From Nocardiopsis prasina DSM 43845 (GTDB lineage: Bacteria > Actinomycetota > Actinomycetes > Streptosporangiales > Streptosporangiaceae): DNA of 64,000 nt. Under the pieces are notes generated by a model, which was not told where the DNA came from, made no database searches, and saw only the letters and a list, made by a program, of their open reading frames with translations. The translations under genes were made by a program, and so were the position numbers. The DNA lies in assembly GCF_000341265.1 (NCBI RefSeq), contig NZ_ANAE01000208.1, forward strand, positions 1 through 64,000, given 5' to 3'. Below, in pieces: positions 53,220 through 64,000 of the stretch; within the stretch, counting starts at the first letter, position 1; every line of letters begins with the position of its first letter.

Positions 53220-54341
53220 ATGACGTCAGAACCCACCGAGGTGACGCAGGGGCAGCTGCGCACGGTCAACACGAACATCGTGTTCGGGTCGCTCTCGGCG
53301 GTCGGGGCCCTGCTGATCTCGACCAACGCCCAGAGCGTGGGCCAGGTCCTGGTGCTGGTGCTGGGGTTGCTGGCGGCCCTGCTGTCCGTCCGTGGCTGGT
53401 CGGCCCGGGCCTTCCGCGTCGTGCTGCTCCCGTGCCTGGTCGCCAGCATCGTCGCCCTGGTCGCCGGGGTCCTCTTCCTGGACAGCGCGCCGGCGCCGTT
53501 CGGCGTCTCCGTCGTGGGCACTGTCCTCGTCCTGCGCCTGCCGCACCGGTACCAGCGCCCGTCGGCCCTGGGGCTGCTCGCCCTGGTGACCGGTGTCATC
53601 GTGCTGAAGGTGCTGCTCGAACCCCACCTGGGCGAGGCCCTGCTGGAGTACGCCGTGGGGTCGGCCAGCATCATCGTGGTGGGGGTGGTCTTCGCGACGC
53701 TGAACCACCTGGTGGCCCGGCTGGTCTCGGAGCTGGAACTGGCGCGCGAGCGCGACGCGGAGCTGGCCGTGGCCCGGGAGCGCGTCCGTTTCGCCGGGGA
53801 CCTGCACGACATCCAGGGCCACACGCTGCACGTGGTGAAGCTGAAGGTGGCGCTGGCCCGGAAGCTGGTGCACACCGACGCCGACCAGGTGGAGCGGGAG
53901 CTGGACGAGGTCTACTCCCTGGTGGGCGAGACCATCACCGAGACCAAGGAACTGGCCCACGCGCAGCGGCGGCTCAACCTGTCCGCCGAGTTGGAGAACG
54001 CCAAGAACCTCTTCGAGGCGGCCGGGATCGACGTGCGCGTCGTGCGCCGTGGCGAGGGTGAACCGGACACGCGGGCGGCGGAGACGCTCGGCCAGGTCCT
54101 GCGGGAGACGACCACCAACATCCTGCGGCACGCGCAGGCCGAGGAGGTGCGGATCACGCTCACCGGGTCCGGCATCACCATCGTGAACGACGGGGCGCGC
54201 GGGGAGGCGGCCCCCGTGCTCGGGGGGCTGGCCGTCCTCCGCGACCGCGTGGAGCGGGACGGTGGAACACTGACAGTGGAACAGGGGGACGGGCGGTTCC
54301 TGACCGCCGCCGCGTTCCCCGGGCGGAGGGACGACCGATGA
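53220..54341 (+). CDS. Sensor histidine kinase, NarL/DesK type
   Basis: This 373-residue protein starts at ATG 53220 after GGAAGGG. The N-terminal 170 residues hold about six membrane segments without a large outer domain (VLVLVLGLLAALLSVRGW, VLLPCLVASIVALVAGVLFL, LGLLALVTGVIVLKVLLE). A short coiled coil (LVSELELARERDAELAVARE) leads to the HisKA_3 box RVRFAGDLHDIQGHTLHVVK with phospho-accepting His. The C-terminal ATPase part is short (VLRETTTNILRHAQAEEVRI, ITIVNDGARG, GGLAVLRDRVERDGGTLTVE). Such kinases sense membrane state or drugs within the membrane. The stop overlaps the start of the response regulator by four bases. Confidence 0.94.
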   Translation: MTSEPTEVTQGQLRTVNTNIVFGSLSAVGALLISTNAQSVGQVLVLVLGLLAALLSVRGWSARAFRVVLLPCLVASIVALVAGVLFLDSAPAPFGVSVVGTVLVLRLPHRYQRPSALGLLALVTGVIVLKVLLEPHLGEALLEYAVGSASIIVVGVVFATLNHLVARLVSELELARERDAELAVARERVRFAGDLHDIQGHTLHVVKLKVALARKLVHTDADQVERELDEVYSLVGETITETKELAHAQRRLNLSAELENAKNLFEAAGIDVRVVRRGEGEPDTRAAETLGQVLRETTTNILRHAQAEEVRITLTGSGITIVNDGARGEAAPVLGGLAVLRDRVERDGGTLTVEQGDGRFLTAAAFPGRRDDR

Positions 54342-54940
54342 TCACCGTGGTACTCGCCGACGACGAGGCCCTGCTGCGCAAGGCGCTGGCGGCCCTGCTC
54401 CCGCTGGAGGGCGAGATCACCGTCCTGGCCGAGGCCCACGACGGCGAGTCGGCCGTGGCCGCGACCCTGGAGCACCGCCCCGACGTGCTCGTCATCGACC
54501 TGGAGATGCCGGGTGTGGACGGGCTCGGCGCGGTGGACCGCATCCGCCGGGAGCTGCCGGACCAGGTGATCCTGATGCTGACCCGGCACGCCCGCCCCGG
54601 TGTGCTGCGCCGGGCGCTCCGGCTCGGTGTGCAGGGGTTCGTGAGCAAGTCGGCCGATCCCGCGCACATCACGTCGGTGATCGGCACCCTGCACGGGGGC
54701 AAGCGTTGGGTGGACCCGGACGTGTCGGCGCTGGCCGTGATCGACGACTGCCCGCTCACCGAACGGGAGATCGACGTGCTGCGCGCCACCAGGGACGGGT
54801 ACTCGGCCGCCGACACCGCCGCCCGCCTGCACCTGGCCGAGGGCACGGTGCGCAACTACCTCTCGAACGCGATGCGCAAGACGCAGACGCGGACCCGGCA
54901 CGAGGCGGCCCGGTACGCGCGGGAGCACGACTGGCTCTGA
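54338..54940 (+). CDS. NarL/DesR-type response regulator
   Basis: This 200-residue protein starts at ATG 54338, overlapping the kinase stop (ATGA). The receiver domain shows the acidic pair in TVVLADDEALLRKALAALLP, phospho-accepting Asp in DVLVIDLEMPGVDGLGAVDR, and Lys in VQGFVSKSADPAHITSVIG. The usual Thr/Ser switch is in ILMLTRHARP. The LuxR-type HTH follows (CPLTEREIDVLRATRDGYSA, ADTAARLHLAEGTVRNYLSN, AMRKTQTRTRHEAARYARE). It is the partner of the adjacent kinase and probably controls the divergent ABC exporter. Confidence 0.95.
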   Translation: MITVVLADDEALLRKALAALLPLEGEITVLAEAHDGESAVAATLEHRPDVLVIDLEMPGVDGLGAVDRIRRELPDQVILMLTRHARPGVLRRALRLGVQGFVSKSADPAHITSVIGTLHGGKRWVDPDVSALAVIDDCPLTEREIDVLRATRDGYSAADTAARLHLAEGTVRNYLSNAMRKTQTRTRHEAARYAREHDWL

Positions 54941-54949
54941 GGACCCGCC

Positions 54950-55639
54950 ATGGCCTGGGCACTGTTCGACCTCGACGACACCCTGATCGACCACGACTCG
55001 TTCACGCGGTTCACCCTGCGCCTCCTCGCACGCTCGCCGTTGCGTGTGGCGGGTGCGGTGGCGCTGTCACCGCTGGTCGCGGTGGCGTTCGCGCGCCCGT
55101 CCTGGCGGGTGCACGCCGGATCACTCCTGCTGTGGGCGGGCACGGTCGGTGTGGGCGAGGCCCGTCTGGACCGAATCGTCCGGGACCACGTGCGGGAGCT
55201 GGACGTGCGGGAGCGGCTGAGACCGGACGGCGCCGCCGCGCTGGCCGCGCACCTCGAAGCGGGCGACGACGTGGCGGTGGTGACCGCATGCGCGGACCGG
55301 CTCGCGGTGCCCCTGTGCCGGGAGATCGACCCCCGCGTGCGCGTGGTGGCCTCGACCCTCCGGCGCGCGTGGGGCGGTCTGGTCGCGGAGCGGCACTGCC
55401 ACGGCGCCCGCAAACCCGCGATGGCCGCCGAGGCCGGGGTTCGGGGGGAGGTCGCGGCCGCCTACGGGGACAGTGCCTCCGACGCGGCGATGCTGGACCT
55501 CGGGCGGGTGGCGTACCTGGTCAACATGGGCGGCGGGGCCGCCGAGCGGCTGCGGGAGCGGCTCCCGGGACCGGACCGCGTGGAGTGCGTGGAGTGGCCC
55601 GTGCGGGAGCCGGACACAGGAAACCGGCCCGACCGGTGA
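54950..55639 (+). CDS. HAD-family hydrolase, SerB-like phosphatase
   Basis: This 229-residue protein starts at ATG 54950, nine bases after the response regulator stop, with GAGGA in front. HAD motif I is ALFDLDDTLIDHDSF (nucleophile Asp, DxD), motif II lies in VAVVTACADRLAV, motif III Lys in HGARKPAMAAEAGVR, and motif IV in AAYGDSASDAAMLDLG. The cap and overall length fit the SerB/PGP-like HAD-IB group acting on small phosphate esters or phospholipid headgroups. It is probably translated with the two-component genes, though a functional link is not obvious. A perfect 12-bp terminator hairpin overlaps its stop codon. Confidence 0.9.
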   Translation: MAWALFDLDDTLIDHDSFTRFTLRLLARSPLRVAGAVALSPLVAVAFARPSWRVHAGSLLLWAGTVGVGEARLDRIVRDHVRELDVRERLRPDGAAALAAHLEAGDDVAVVTACADRLAVPLCREIDPRVRVVASTLRRAWGGLVAERHCHGARKPAMAAEAGVRGEVAAAYGDSASDAAMLDLGRVAYLVNMGGGAAERLRERLPGPDRVECVEWPVREPDTGNRPDR

Positions 55640-55651
55640 GGGTCGGGCCGG
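55622..55651. terminator. Bidirectional-type terminator hairpin
   Basis: ACCGGCCCGACC, a six-base loop and GGTCGGGCCGGT form a perfect 12-bp stem spanning the stop codon of the HAD gene. No long T-run follows. It lies between the HAD gene and the convergent katG, so it can serve both directions. Confidence 0.75.
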
Positions 55652-55733
55652 TGACGCGGGCGGCGTCCGAGGGGTCCGCCCCCGGGAACTCCGGGCACCC
55701 GGGGCCACTCCTCGGGACGCGCCCGGGGTCGAA

Positions 55734-58422
<2,689 letters not shown>

Positions 58423-58439
58423 GGTCCGGAGTCTGCCGC

Positions 58440-58460
58440 CTTTTCTGGAATTAGTCAAAT
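58440..58460 (-). promoter_or_regulatory. FurA-box-like AT-rich operator/promoter
   Basis: On the minus strand the sequence TTTGACTAATTCCAGAAAA lies about 20 bases before the furA start. It matches closely the FurA-binding promoter sequence known from mycobacterial and streptomycete furA genes (TTGACT-ATTCCAGAAAAGG). It is an AT-rich island in very GC-rich DNA. Confidence 0.75.
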
Positions 58461-58500
58461 GATGGAGTCGATCCGCTGTAGCGCCCCCGGAACGACGAAA

Positions 58501-58525
58501 GGCCCCTCTCCGTCGGAGAGGGGCC
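58501..58525 (-). terminator. Terminator of argG
   Basis: GGCCCCTCTCC, a three-base loop and GGAGAGGGGCC form a perfect 11-bp stem about 40 bases after the argG stop. On the minus strand it is followed by TTTCG. Confidence 0.82.
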
Positions 58526-58564
58526 TGGACCCGCTGTGGGGTCGGGTGTTCGGTCGACTGTGTC

Positions 58565-60056
<1,492 letters not shown>

Positions 60057-60157
60057 TCTGACCACGCCCGTGGCCAGGGCGGGTTCTCGGCGGTTCACGC
60101 GACGGATCAGGGGTACACCCCCACCAAGCCAGTGCCCGCACGCCCCCTGGAGGCACA

Positions 60158-60328
60158 GTGTTCGCCACCGTCGCCGCAGTGCTGTTCGGCATCGCCGTCC
60201 TCTTCGAGATCCTCGGTCTGAACATCGAGGGGATCGTGACGACGACCACCCTCGCCCTGACCGGACTGCTCTTCCTCGCCCTGCACCTGGCCGGGTTCGG
60301 GAGCAGCTCACCCCGCAGACGCCGCTGA
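60158..60328 (+). CDS. Small two-helix membrane protein
   Basis: This 56-residue protein starts at GTG 60158, with a strong GGAGG four bases before. Two hydrophobic segments (FATVAAVLFGIAVLFEIL and TTLALTGLLFLALHLA) are joined by a short loop (GLNIEGIVTT) and followed by a polar, Arg-rich tail (SSSPRRRR), which should face the cytosol. Proteins of this pattern are widespread in actinobacteria and have no known function. It is the only gene between argG and anmK. Confidence 0.7.
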   Translation: MFATVAAVLFGIAVLFEILGLNIEGIVTTTTLALTGLLFLALHLAGFGSSSPRRRR

Positions 60329-60466
60329 GCCGCCGGGTCCGGCCCGGACGGAGCTCCCCGTCCGGGCCGGACGGAGGCCCCCGCCCGGGTGACGGGACGG
60401 GGCGCGCGGGGTACCTTCCTCGGACGGGCTCCCGCCCGCCCCCTGCACCCCTGCCTCAGGAGCCGC

Positions 60467-61669
60467 ATGATCGTCATCGGTGTGTCCTCCGGGACCTCGG
60501 CGGACGGGATCGACGTCGCCGCCGCCCGCCTCGAACTGGAGGAGGACGGTTCCCTGCTCCGGCTGGCCCCCCTGGGGTTCGGCACCACCCCCTACTCCGA
60601 CTCCCTGCGCGAGGCGATCCGTGGCGCCCTGCCGCCCGCCGCCACCACGATGGAGACCGTCTGCCAGCTGGACACCCGGATCGGCCAGGAGTTCGCGGCG
60701 GCGGTACGGAACGGGATCGAGGAGTTCGCGGACGGCCGCGCCGACCTGGTCGCCTCGCACGGCCAGACCCTCTTCCACTGGGCGGACGGCAACTCCGTGC
60801 TCGGCACCCTCCAGCTCGGCCAGCCCGCCTGGATCACCGAGGCCACCGGGCTGCCCGTGGTGTCGGACCTGCGGGTGGCGGACGTGGCCGCCGGAGGCCA
60901 GGGCGCACCGCTGGCGAGCACCCTGGACCTGCTGCTGCTCGGCGGCCGCGCGGAGCCGACCGCCGCGCTCAACCTCGGCGGCATCGCCAACGTGACAGTG
61001 GTCCGTGACGGACTGCCGCCCCGGGCGTTCGACACCGGGCCCGCCAACGCGCTGGTCGACGCCGCCATGCGCCTGGTCACGGACGGGCGGGCCGACCTCG
61101 ACGCGGACGGCGCCCTGGCCCGGACCGGCCGCCCCGACCCCGAACTGCTGGAACGCCTGCTGGCCGAGCCCTACTACCGGTTGCCCGCACCCAAGACCAC
61201 CGGGCTGGAGCTGTTCGGTCCCGGCTACCTGGAGGCGGCGCTCGGGCACGTCGGCCGCGCCTCGGACGGGGGCCGCCTCTCCGACGGCGACCTGCTCGCC
61301 ACCCTGGTGGAGCTCACCGCGGTCACGGTCGCCGACGCCCTGGAACCGTTCGGAGTGACCGAGGTGCTCGCCTCCGGCGGCGGCACCCGCAACCCCGTGC
61401 TGATGGAGCGGCTGGCCGCGCGCCTGTCCCCCGCGCGGCTGGACTCCTCGGAGCGGGTCGGCCTGGACGGCGACGCCAAGGAGGCGTACCTGTTCGCGCT
61501 GATCGGGTTCCTGAGCTGGCACGGACTGGCCGGATCGGTCCCGGACTGCACCGGCGCCCTCCGGGCCCCGGTGGCCGGGCGGATCACCCCGGGCACCCGG
61601 CCGTTGCGCCTGCCCGAGCCCGCGGCCACCGCCCCGCGCCGCCTGTACGTGGAGGCGTCGGGCGGCTGA
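60467..61669 (+). CDS. anmK: Anhydro-N-acetylmuramic acid kinase
   Basis: This 400-residue protein starts at ATG 60467 after AGGAG. The AnmK pattern of the ASKHA fold is clear: VIGVSSGTSADGIDVAAARL at the start, ADLVASHGQTLFHWADGNSV, LQLGQPAWITEATGLPVVSD, RVADVAAGGQGAPLASTLDL with the catalytic-region DxxxGGQGAPL, ALNLGGIANVTVV, FDTGPANALVDAAMRLV and VLASGGGTRNPVLMERLAAR. The enzyme opens the anhydro ring and phosphorylates the sugar to MurNAc-6-phosphate, recycling cell wall. The next gene is a sodium:solute symporter 44 bases downstream, suggesting uptake and use of anhydro-MurNAc or a related sugar. Confidence 0.96.
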   Translation: MIVIGVSSGTSADGIDVAAARLELEEDGSLLRLAPLGFGTTPYSDSLREAIRGALPPAATTMETVCQLDTRIGQEFAAAVRNGIEEFADGRADLVASHGQTLFHWADGNSVLGTLQLGQPAWITEATGLPVVSDLRVADVAAGGQGAPLASTLDLLLLGGRAEPTAALNLGGIANVTVVRDGLPPRAFDTGPANALVDAAMRLVTDGRADLDADGALARTGRPDPELLERLLAEPYYRLPAPKTTGLELFGPGYLEAALGHVGRASDGGRLSDGDLLATLVELTAVTVADALEPFGVTEVLASGGGTRNPVLMERLAARLSPARLDSSERVGLDGDAKEAYLFALIGFLSWHGLAGSVPDCTGALRAPVAGRITPGTRPLRLPEPAATAPRRLYVEASGG

Positions 61670-61713
61670 GCCCCCGTGGCCGAAGCCCCGCTGGAGACTC
61701 CCCGGAGGACGCA

Positions 61714-63222
61714 GTGCAGACCATCGACCTCGTCGTCATCGCGGTGTACCTGCTGGCCTCGACCTGGCTGGGACTGCGACTGTCCGGGCGCCAGCGCGAC
61801 GTCAGGGACTACTTCATCGGCAACCGGCAGCTGCCCTGGTGGGCGGTGTGCCTGTCGGTGGTGGCCACCGAGACCAGCGCCCTGACCGTGATCAGCGTCC
61901 CCGGGGTGGCCTACCTCGGCAACGTCACGTTCCTCCAGGTGGCGGTCGGATACCTGATCGGGCGGGTGGTCGTCGCCTTCCTCCTGCTCCCCCGCTACTA
62001 CCGGGGCGAGATGACCACCGCCTACGCCTACCTGGGGCTCCGGTTCGGGAGGGGCATGCAGGGCACCGCCGCGGTCACGTTCCTGTTCACCCGGCTGCTC
62101 GCCGACGGGGTGCGGCTGTTCGCGGCGGCCATCCCCATGAAGATCATCCTGGACTCCCTCGGGCTGGACACCTCGTACTTCGTGATCGTGGCGGTCCTGG
62201 GCGTGGTGACGATCCTCTACACCCTCGTCGGCGGGATCAGGGCCGTGGTCTGGGTCGACGTGCTCCAGATGGGTGTGTACGTGGTGGGCGGCGTGGTCTC
62301 CCTCGTCGTCATCGCCACCAGCCTGGACGTGAACTTCCTCGCGGTGGCGGCCGACGCCGGGAAGACCCAGTTCCTGGACTTCACCTCGAACCCGGTCTCG
62401 GCGCCCTACGCCACGATCACGGCCCTGGTGGGCGGGGCCCTGCTGTCCACGGCCTCGCACGGCGCCGACCAGATCATCGTGCAGCGGCTGCTGGGCTGCC
62501 GAAGCCTGCGGGACGCGCAGAAGGCGGTGATCGTCAGCGGGGTGGTGGTCTTCGTCCAGTTCGCACTGTTTCTCACCGTGGGACTGGCGCTGTACTCGTA
62601 CTTCGAGGCCGCGTCGGTGGCGGGACTCGGACTCAACTCCTCCGACGAGCTCTTCCCGGTGTTCATCGTCGAGGGACTGCCACCCGGGTTGGCGGGACTG
62701 CTGCTGGCCGGGATCATGGCGGCGGCGATGAGCACGCTCTCCTCGTCGCTGTCGGCGCTGTCCTCCTCGACCATGGCCGACCTCTACCAGCAGTTCTCCC
62801 GACGCACGCTGCCCGACGCCCAGGCGCTGCGGCTGAGCCGGCTGTTCACCCTGGGCTGGGGGCTGGTGTTCGTCGGGGTCGCGGCGTTCTTCACCGGTAC
62901 CGACAACCCGGTCGTCGAACTGGGGCTCTCCGTGGCCAGCCTGACCTACGGTGGGCTGCTGGGCGCGTTCTTCCTGGGGCTGTGGGTGCGCCGGGCCCGC
63001 CAGAGGGACGCGATCCTCGCCTTCTCCGTGGCGGTGGCGACCATGTCCTGGCTGTTCCTCTTCCAGCCCGGGCTGATCGGGTTCACCTGGTACACGGCGA
63101 TCGGTACGGGCATCGTGCTGGGGCTCGGCTACCTGCTGTCGCGCCGCCACCCGGACGACTCCCCCTCGGCGGACGCCGGAGCGCCGGACACCCCCGGAGA
63201 GGCCGTGGACACACCCCGGTGA
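61714..63222 (+). CDS. Sodium:solute symporter (SSS family)
   Basis: This 502-residue protein starts at GTG 61714 after CCGGAGG. It has about thirteen membrane segments in the SSS order: IDLVVIAVYLLASTWLGLRL, RDVRDYFIGNRQLPWWAVCL, SVVATETSALTVISVPGVAY with the sodium-site region, VVWVDVLQMGVYVVGGVVSL, TASHGADQIIVQRLLGCRS, and LLLAGIMAAAMSTLSSSLSA with Ser residues typical of the second half of the sodium site. The family imports sugars, sialic acid, amino acids or vitamins. Its place directly behind anmK suggests a cell-wall sugar as substrate; this is inference from context. Confidence 0.94.
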   Translation: MQTIDLVVIAVYLLASTWLGLRLSGRQRDVRDYFIGNRQLPWWAVCLSVVATETSALTVISVPGVAYLGNVTFLQVAVGYLIGRVVVAFLLLPRYYRGEMTTAYAYLGLRFGRGMQGTAAVTFLFTRLLADGVRLFAAAIPMKIILDSLGLDTSYFVIVAVLGVVTILYTLVGGIRAVVWVDVLQMGVYVVGGVVSLVVIATSLDVNFLAVAADAGKTQFLDFTSNPVSAPYATITALVGGALLSTASHGADQIIVQRLLGCRSLRDAQKAVIVSGVVVFVQFALFLTVGLALYSYFEAASVAGLGLNSSDELFPVFIVEGLPPGLAGLLLAGIMAAAMSTLSSSLSALSSSTMADLYQQFSRRTLPDAQALRLSRLFTLGWGLVFVGVAAFFTGTDNPVVELGLSVASLTYGGLLGAFFLGLWVRRARQRDAILAFSVAVATMSWLFLFQPGLIGFTWYTAIGTGIVLGLGYLLSRRHPDDSPSADAGAPDTPGEAVDTPR

Positions 63223-63249
63223 CCAGGCCGACCGGCCTAGAATAGGACC

Positions 63250-63876
63250 ATGCAGACGGAGAACGGTCCGGTCGGGCGGAAGCGTGCGTCGTTCATCGAG
63301 CGGGCGCGACGCGAACAGGTCGTGGAGGCGGCCACCGAGACCGTCGCGCGGTTCGGTTACGCCCACACCTCCCTGGCGCGGATCGCCGAGCGGGCGGGGA
63401 TCAGCAAGAGCGTGATCTCGTACCACTTCGAGGGCAAGGACGAACTCATGGTCCTGGTCGCGGAGCGGTTCATCGAGGCGGCCACGGAGCGCCTCACCGC
63501 GGGGGTTGGAGCGCAGACCACCGCGTCCGGCCAGGTCAGCGCGTGGATCAGCAGCCAGGTCGAGTACTACGCCGCGCACCGGACCGGGTTCCTCGCCATG
63601 AGCGACATCATCGTGAACCACCGCTCGCCGGACGGCACCAGCCCCTTCAGCGGCCCCCTCGAAGAGGAGGTCGAGGAGCTGGCGGGGATCCTCCGCCGGG
63701 GACAGCGCGAGGGCGAGTTCCGGGAGTTCGACCCCCGGAGCACCGCCAACATCATCCTGCGCAGTACCGACGGGCTGATCAGCTCGTGGGTCATGGACGA
63801 GGGCGTGGACCTCACGAGTCAGCTGGTGACCCTGCTCGACTTCGTCCACCACGCCATACGCGGGGACGACCGGTGA
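63250..63876 (+). CDS. TetR-family regulator
   Basis: This 208-residue protein starts at ATG 63250. The HTH is REQVVEAATETVARFGYAHT, LARIAERAGISKSVISYHF and EGKDELMVLVAERFIEAATE. The rest is an all-helical ligand domain (SAWISSQVEYYAAHRTGFLA, EVEELAGILRRGQREGEFRE). TAGAAT lies eight bases before the start and AGGA four bases before, so it may have its own promoter as well as reading from the symporter gene 27 bases upstream. It probably controls the anmK-symporter unit or the convergent gene. Confidence 0.93.
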   Translation: MQTENGPVGRKRASFIERARREQVVEAATETVARFGYAHTSLARIAERAGISKSVISYHFEGKDELMVLVAERFIEAATERLTAGVGAQTTASGQVSAWISSQVEYYAAHRTGFLAMSDIIVNHRSPDGTSPFSGPLEEEVEELAGILRRGQREGEFREFDPRSTANIILRSTDGLISSWVMDEGVDLTSQLVTLLDFVHHAIRGDDR

Positions 63877-63879
63877 ACC

Positions 63880-63909
63880 CGGGGCCCCGCCCCGGAGACC
63901 GGGGCCCCG
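63880..63909. terminator. Hairpin between convergent genes
   Basis: CGGGGCCCCG occurs at 63880-63889 and again at 63900-63909. Because the word is self-complementary, the two copies can pair as a stem with a ten-base loop. It lies between the TetR gene and the convergent partial gene. No T-run is present. Confidence 0.5.
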
Positions 63910-63931
63910 AAGACGCCTGACCCGGTCACGG

Positions 63932-64000
63932 CTACTCGAACTCGGTGCCGCCCCCACGGGTGAGGTAGGCGTCGGAGACGAACTTGGCGATCGCCCGGCC
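63932..64000 (-). CDS. 3' end of an unidentified gene
   Basis: A minus-strand frame enters from the right edge and ends at TAG 63934-63932. The last residues are RAIAKFVSDAYLTRGGGTEF followed by Glu. The third positions are G/C rich as in real genes here. Twenty-two residues are too few to name a family. Confidence 0.6.
   Translation of the reverse strand, partial: GRAIAKFVSDAYLTRGGGTEFE

Overview
The window comes from a high-GC actinobacterium. Coding DNA has G or C at almost every third position, GTG starts are frequent, start sites carry AGGAGG-type Shine-Dalgarno sequences, and the gene families (F420-linked LLM oxidoreductases, FurA-KatG, Stealth proteins, DUF5753/DUF397 pairs, leaderless-type promoters) are typical of Streptosporangiales/Nocardiopsis-like organisms. 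The genus is an inference; no rRNA gene is present.

Positions 1-28,600 are an accessory region. It holds two giant secreted RHS/YD-repeat genes on the minus strand (1-8369, running off the window, and 16470-22901). Upstream of the second lies a frameshifted secreted LamG/DNRLRE gene, and downstream a small low-GC membrane protein that could be its immunity protein. Between the two RHS genes is a graveyard of mobile DNA: remnants of IS30-, IS5- and IS630-type transposases, a fragment of a large serine recombinase, a decayed DUF5753/DUF397 regulator pair, and two diverged copies (about 8764-9056 and 14080-14370) of a repeat containing a tRNA-Arg(UCU)-like sequence without a D arm. Intact genes inside this stretch are a membrane protein, a zinc-dependent formaldehyde/alcohol dehydrogenase and a small hypothetical protein. 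A Stealth-type capsule phosphotransferase gene with a frameshift closes the region.

Positions 28,700-34,900 hold small regulatory modules: a VOC protein divergent from a WYL regulator, a YdeI-like protein, and a double-TetR regulator divergent from an MFS transporter plus LLM oxidoreductase operon, with a palindromic operator over the transporter start. Positions 34,981-43,407 form one seven-gene minus-strand operon (MaoC-like hydratase, MHS transporter, second MaoC-like hydratase, TPP enzyme, CaiB CoA-transferase, GntR/UTRA regulator, FGGY kinase). Its tight or overlapping junctions suggest a CoA-dependent catabolic pathway for an unidentified organic acid. A DapA-type aldolase gene diverges from it, and a HutC-type operator lies between them.

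Positions 45,000-55,650 contain a MerR regulator and a SpoIIM-like membrane protein sharing a 68-bp palindromic double promoter, an FMN reductase, an F420-type oxidoreductase, a ChaB-like protein, an HxlR regulator divergent from a broken short-chain dehydrogenase, a CPBP protease, an ABC exporter, a two-component system and a HAD phosphatase.

Positions 55,700-64,000 look chromosomal and conserved: furA-katG with a FurA-box-like sequence, argG with a likely arginine operator, a tiny membrane protein, anmK with a sodium:solute symporter and a TetR regulator (possible cell-wall sugar salvage), and the 3' end of an unidentified gene.

Three genes (LamG, Stealth, SDR) each carry an apparent one-base deletion in or next to a short G/C run. 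They may be true mutations or read errors.
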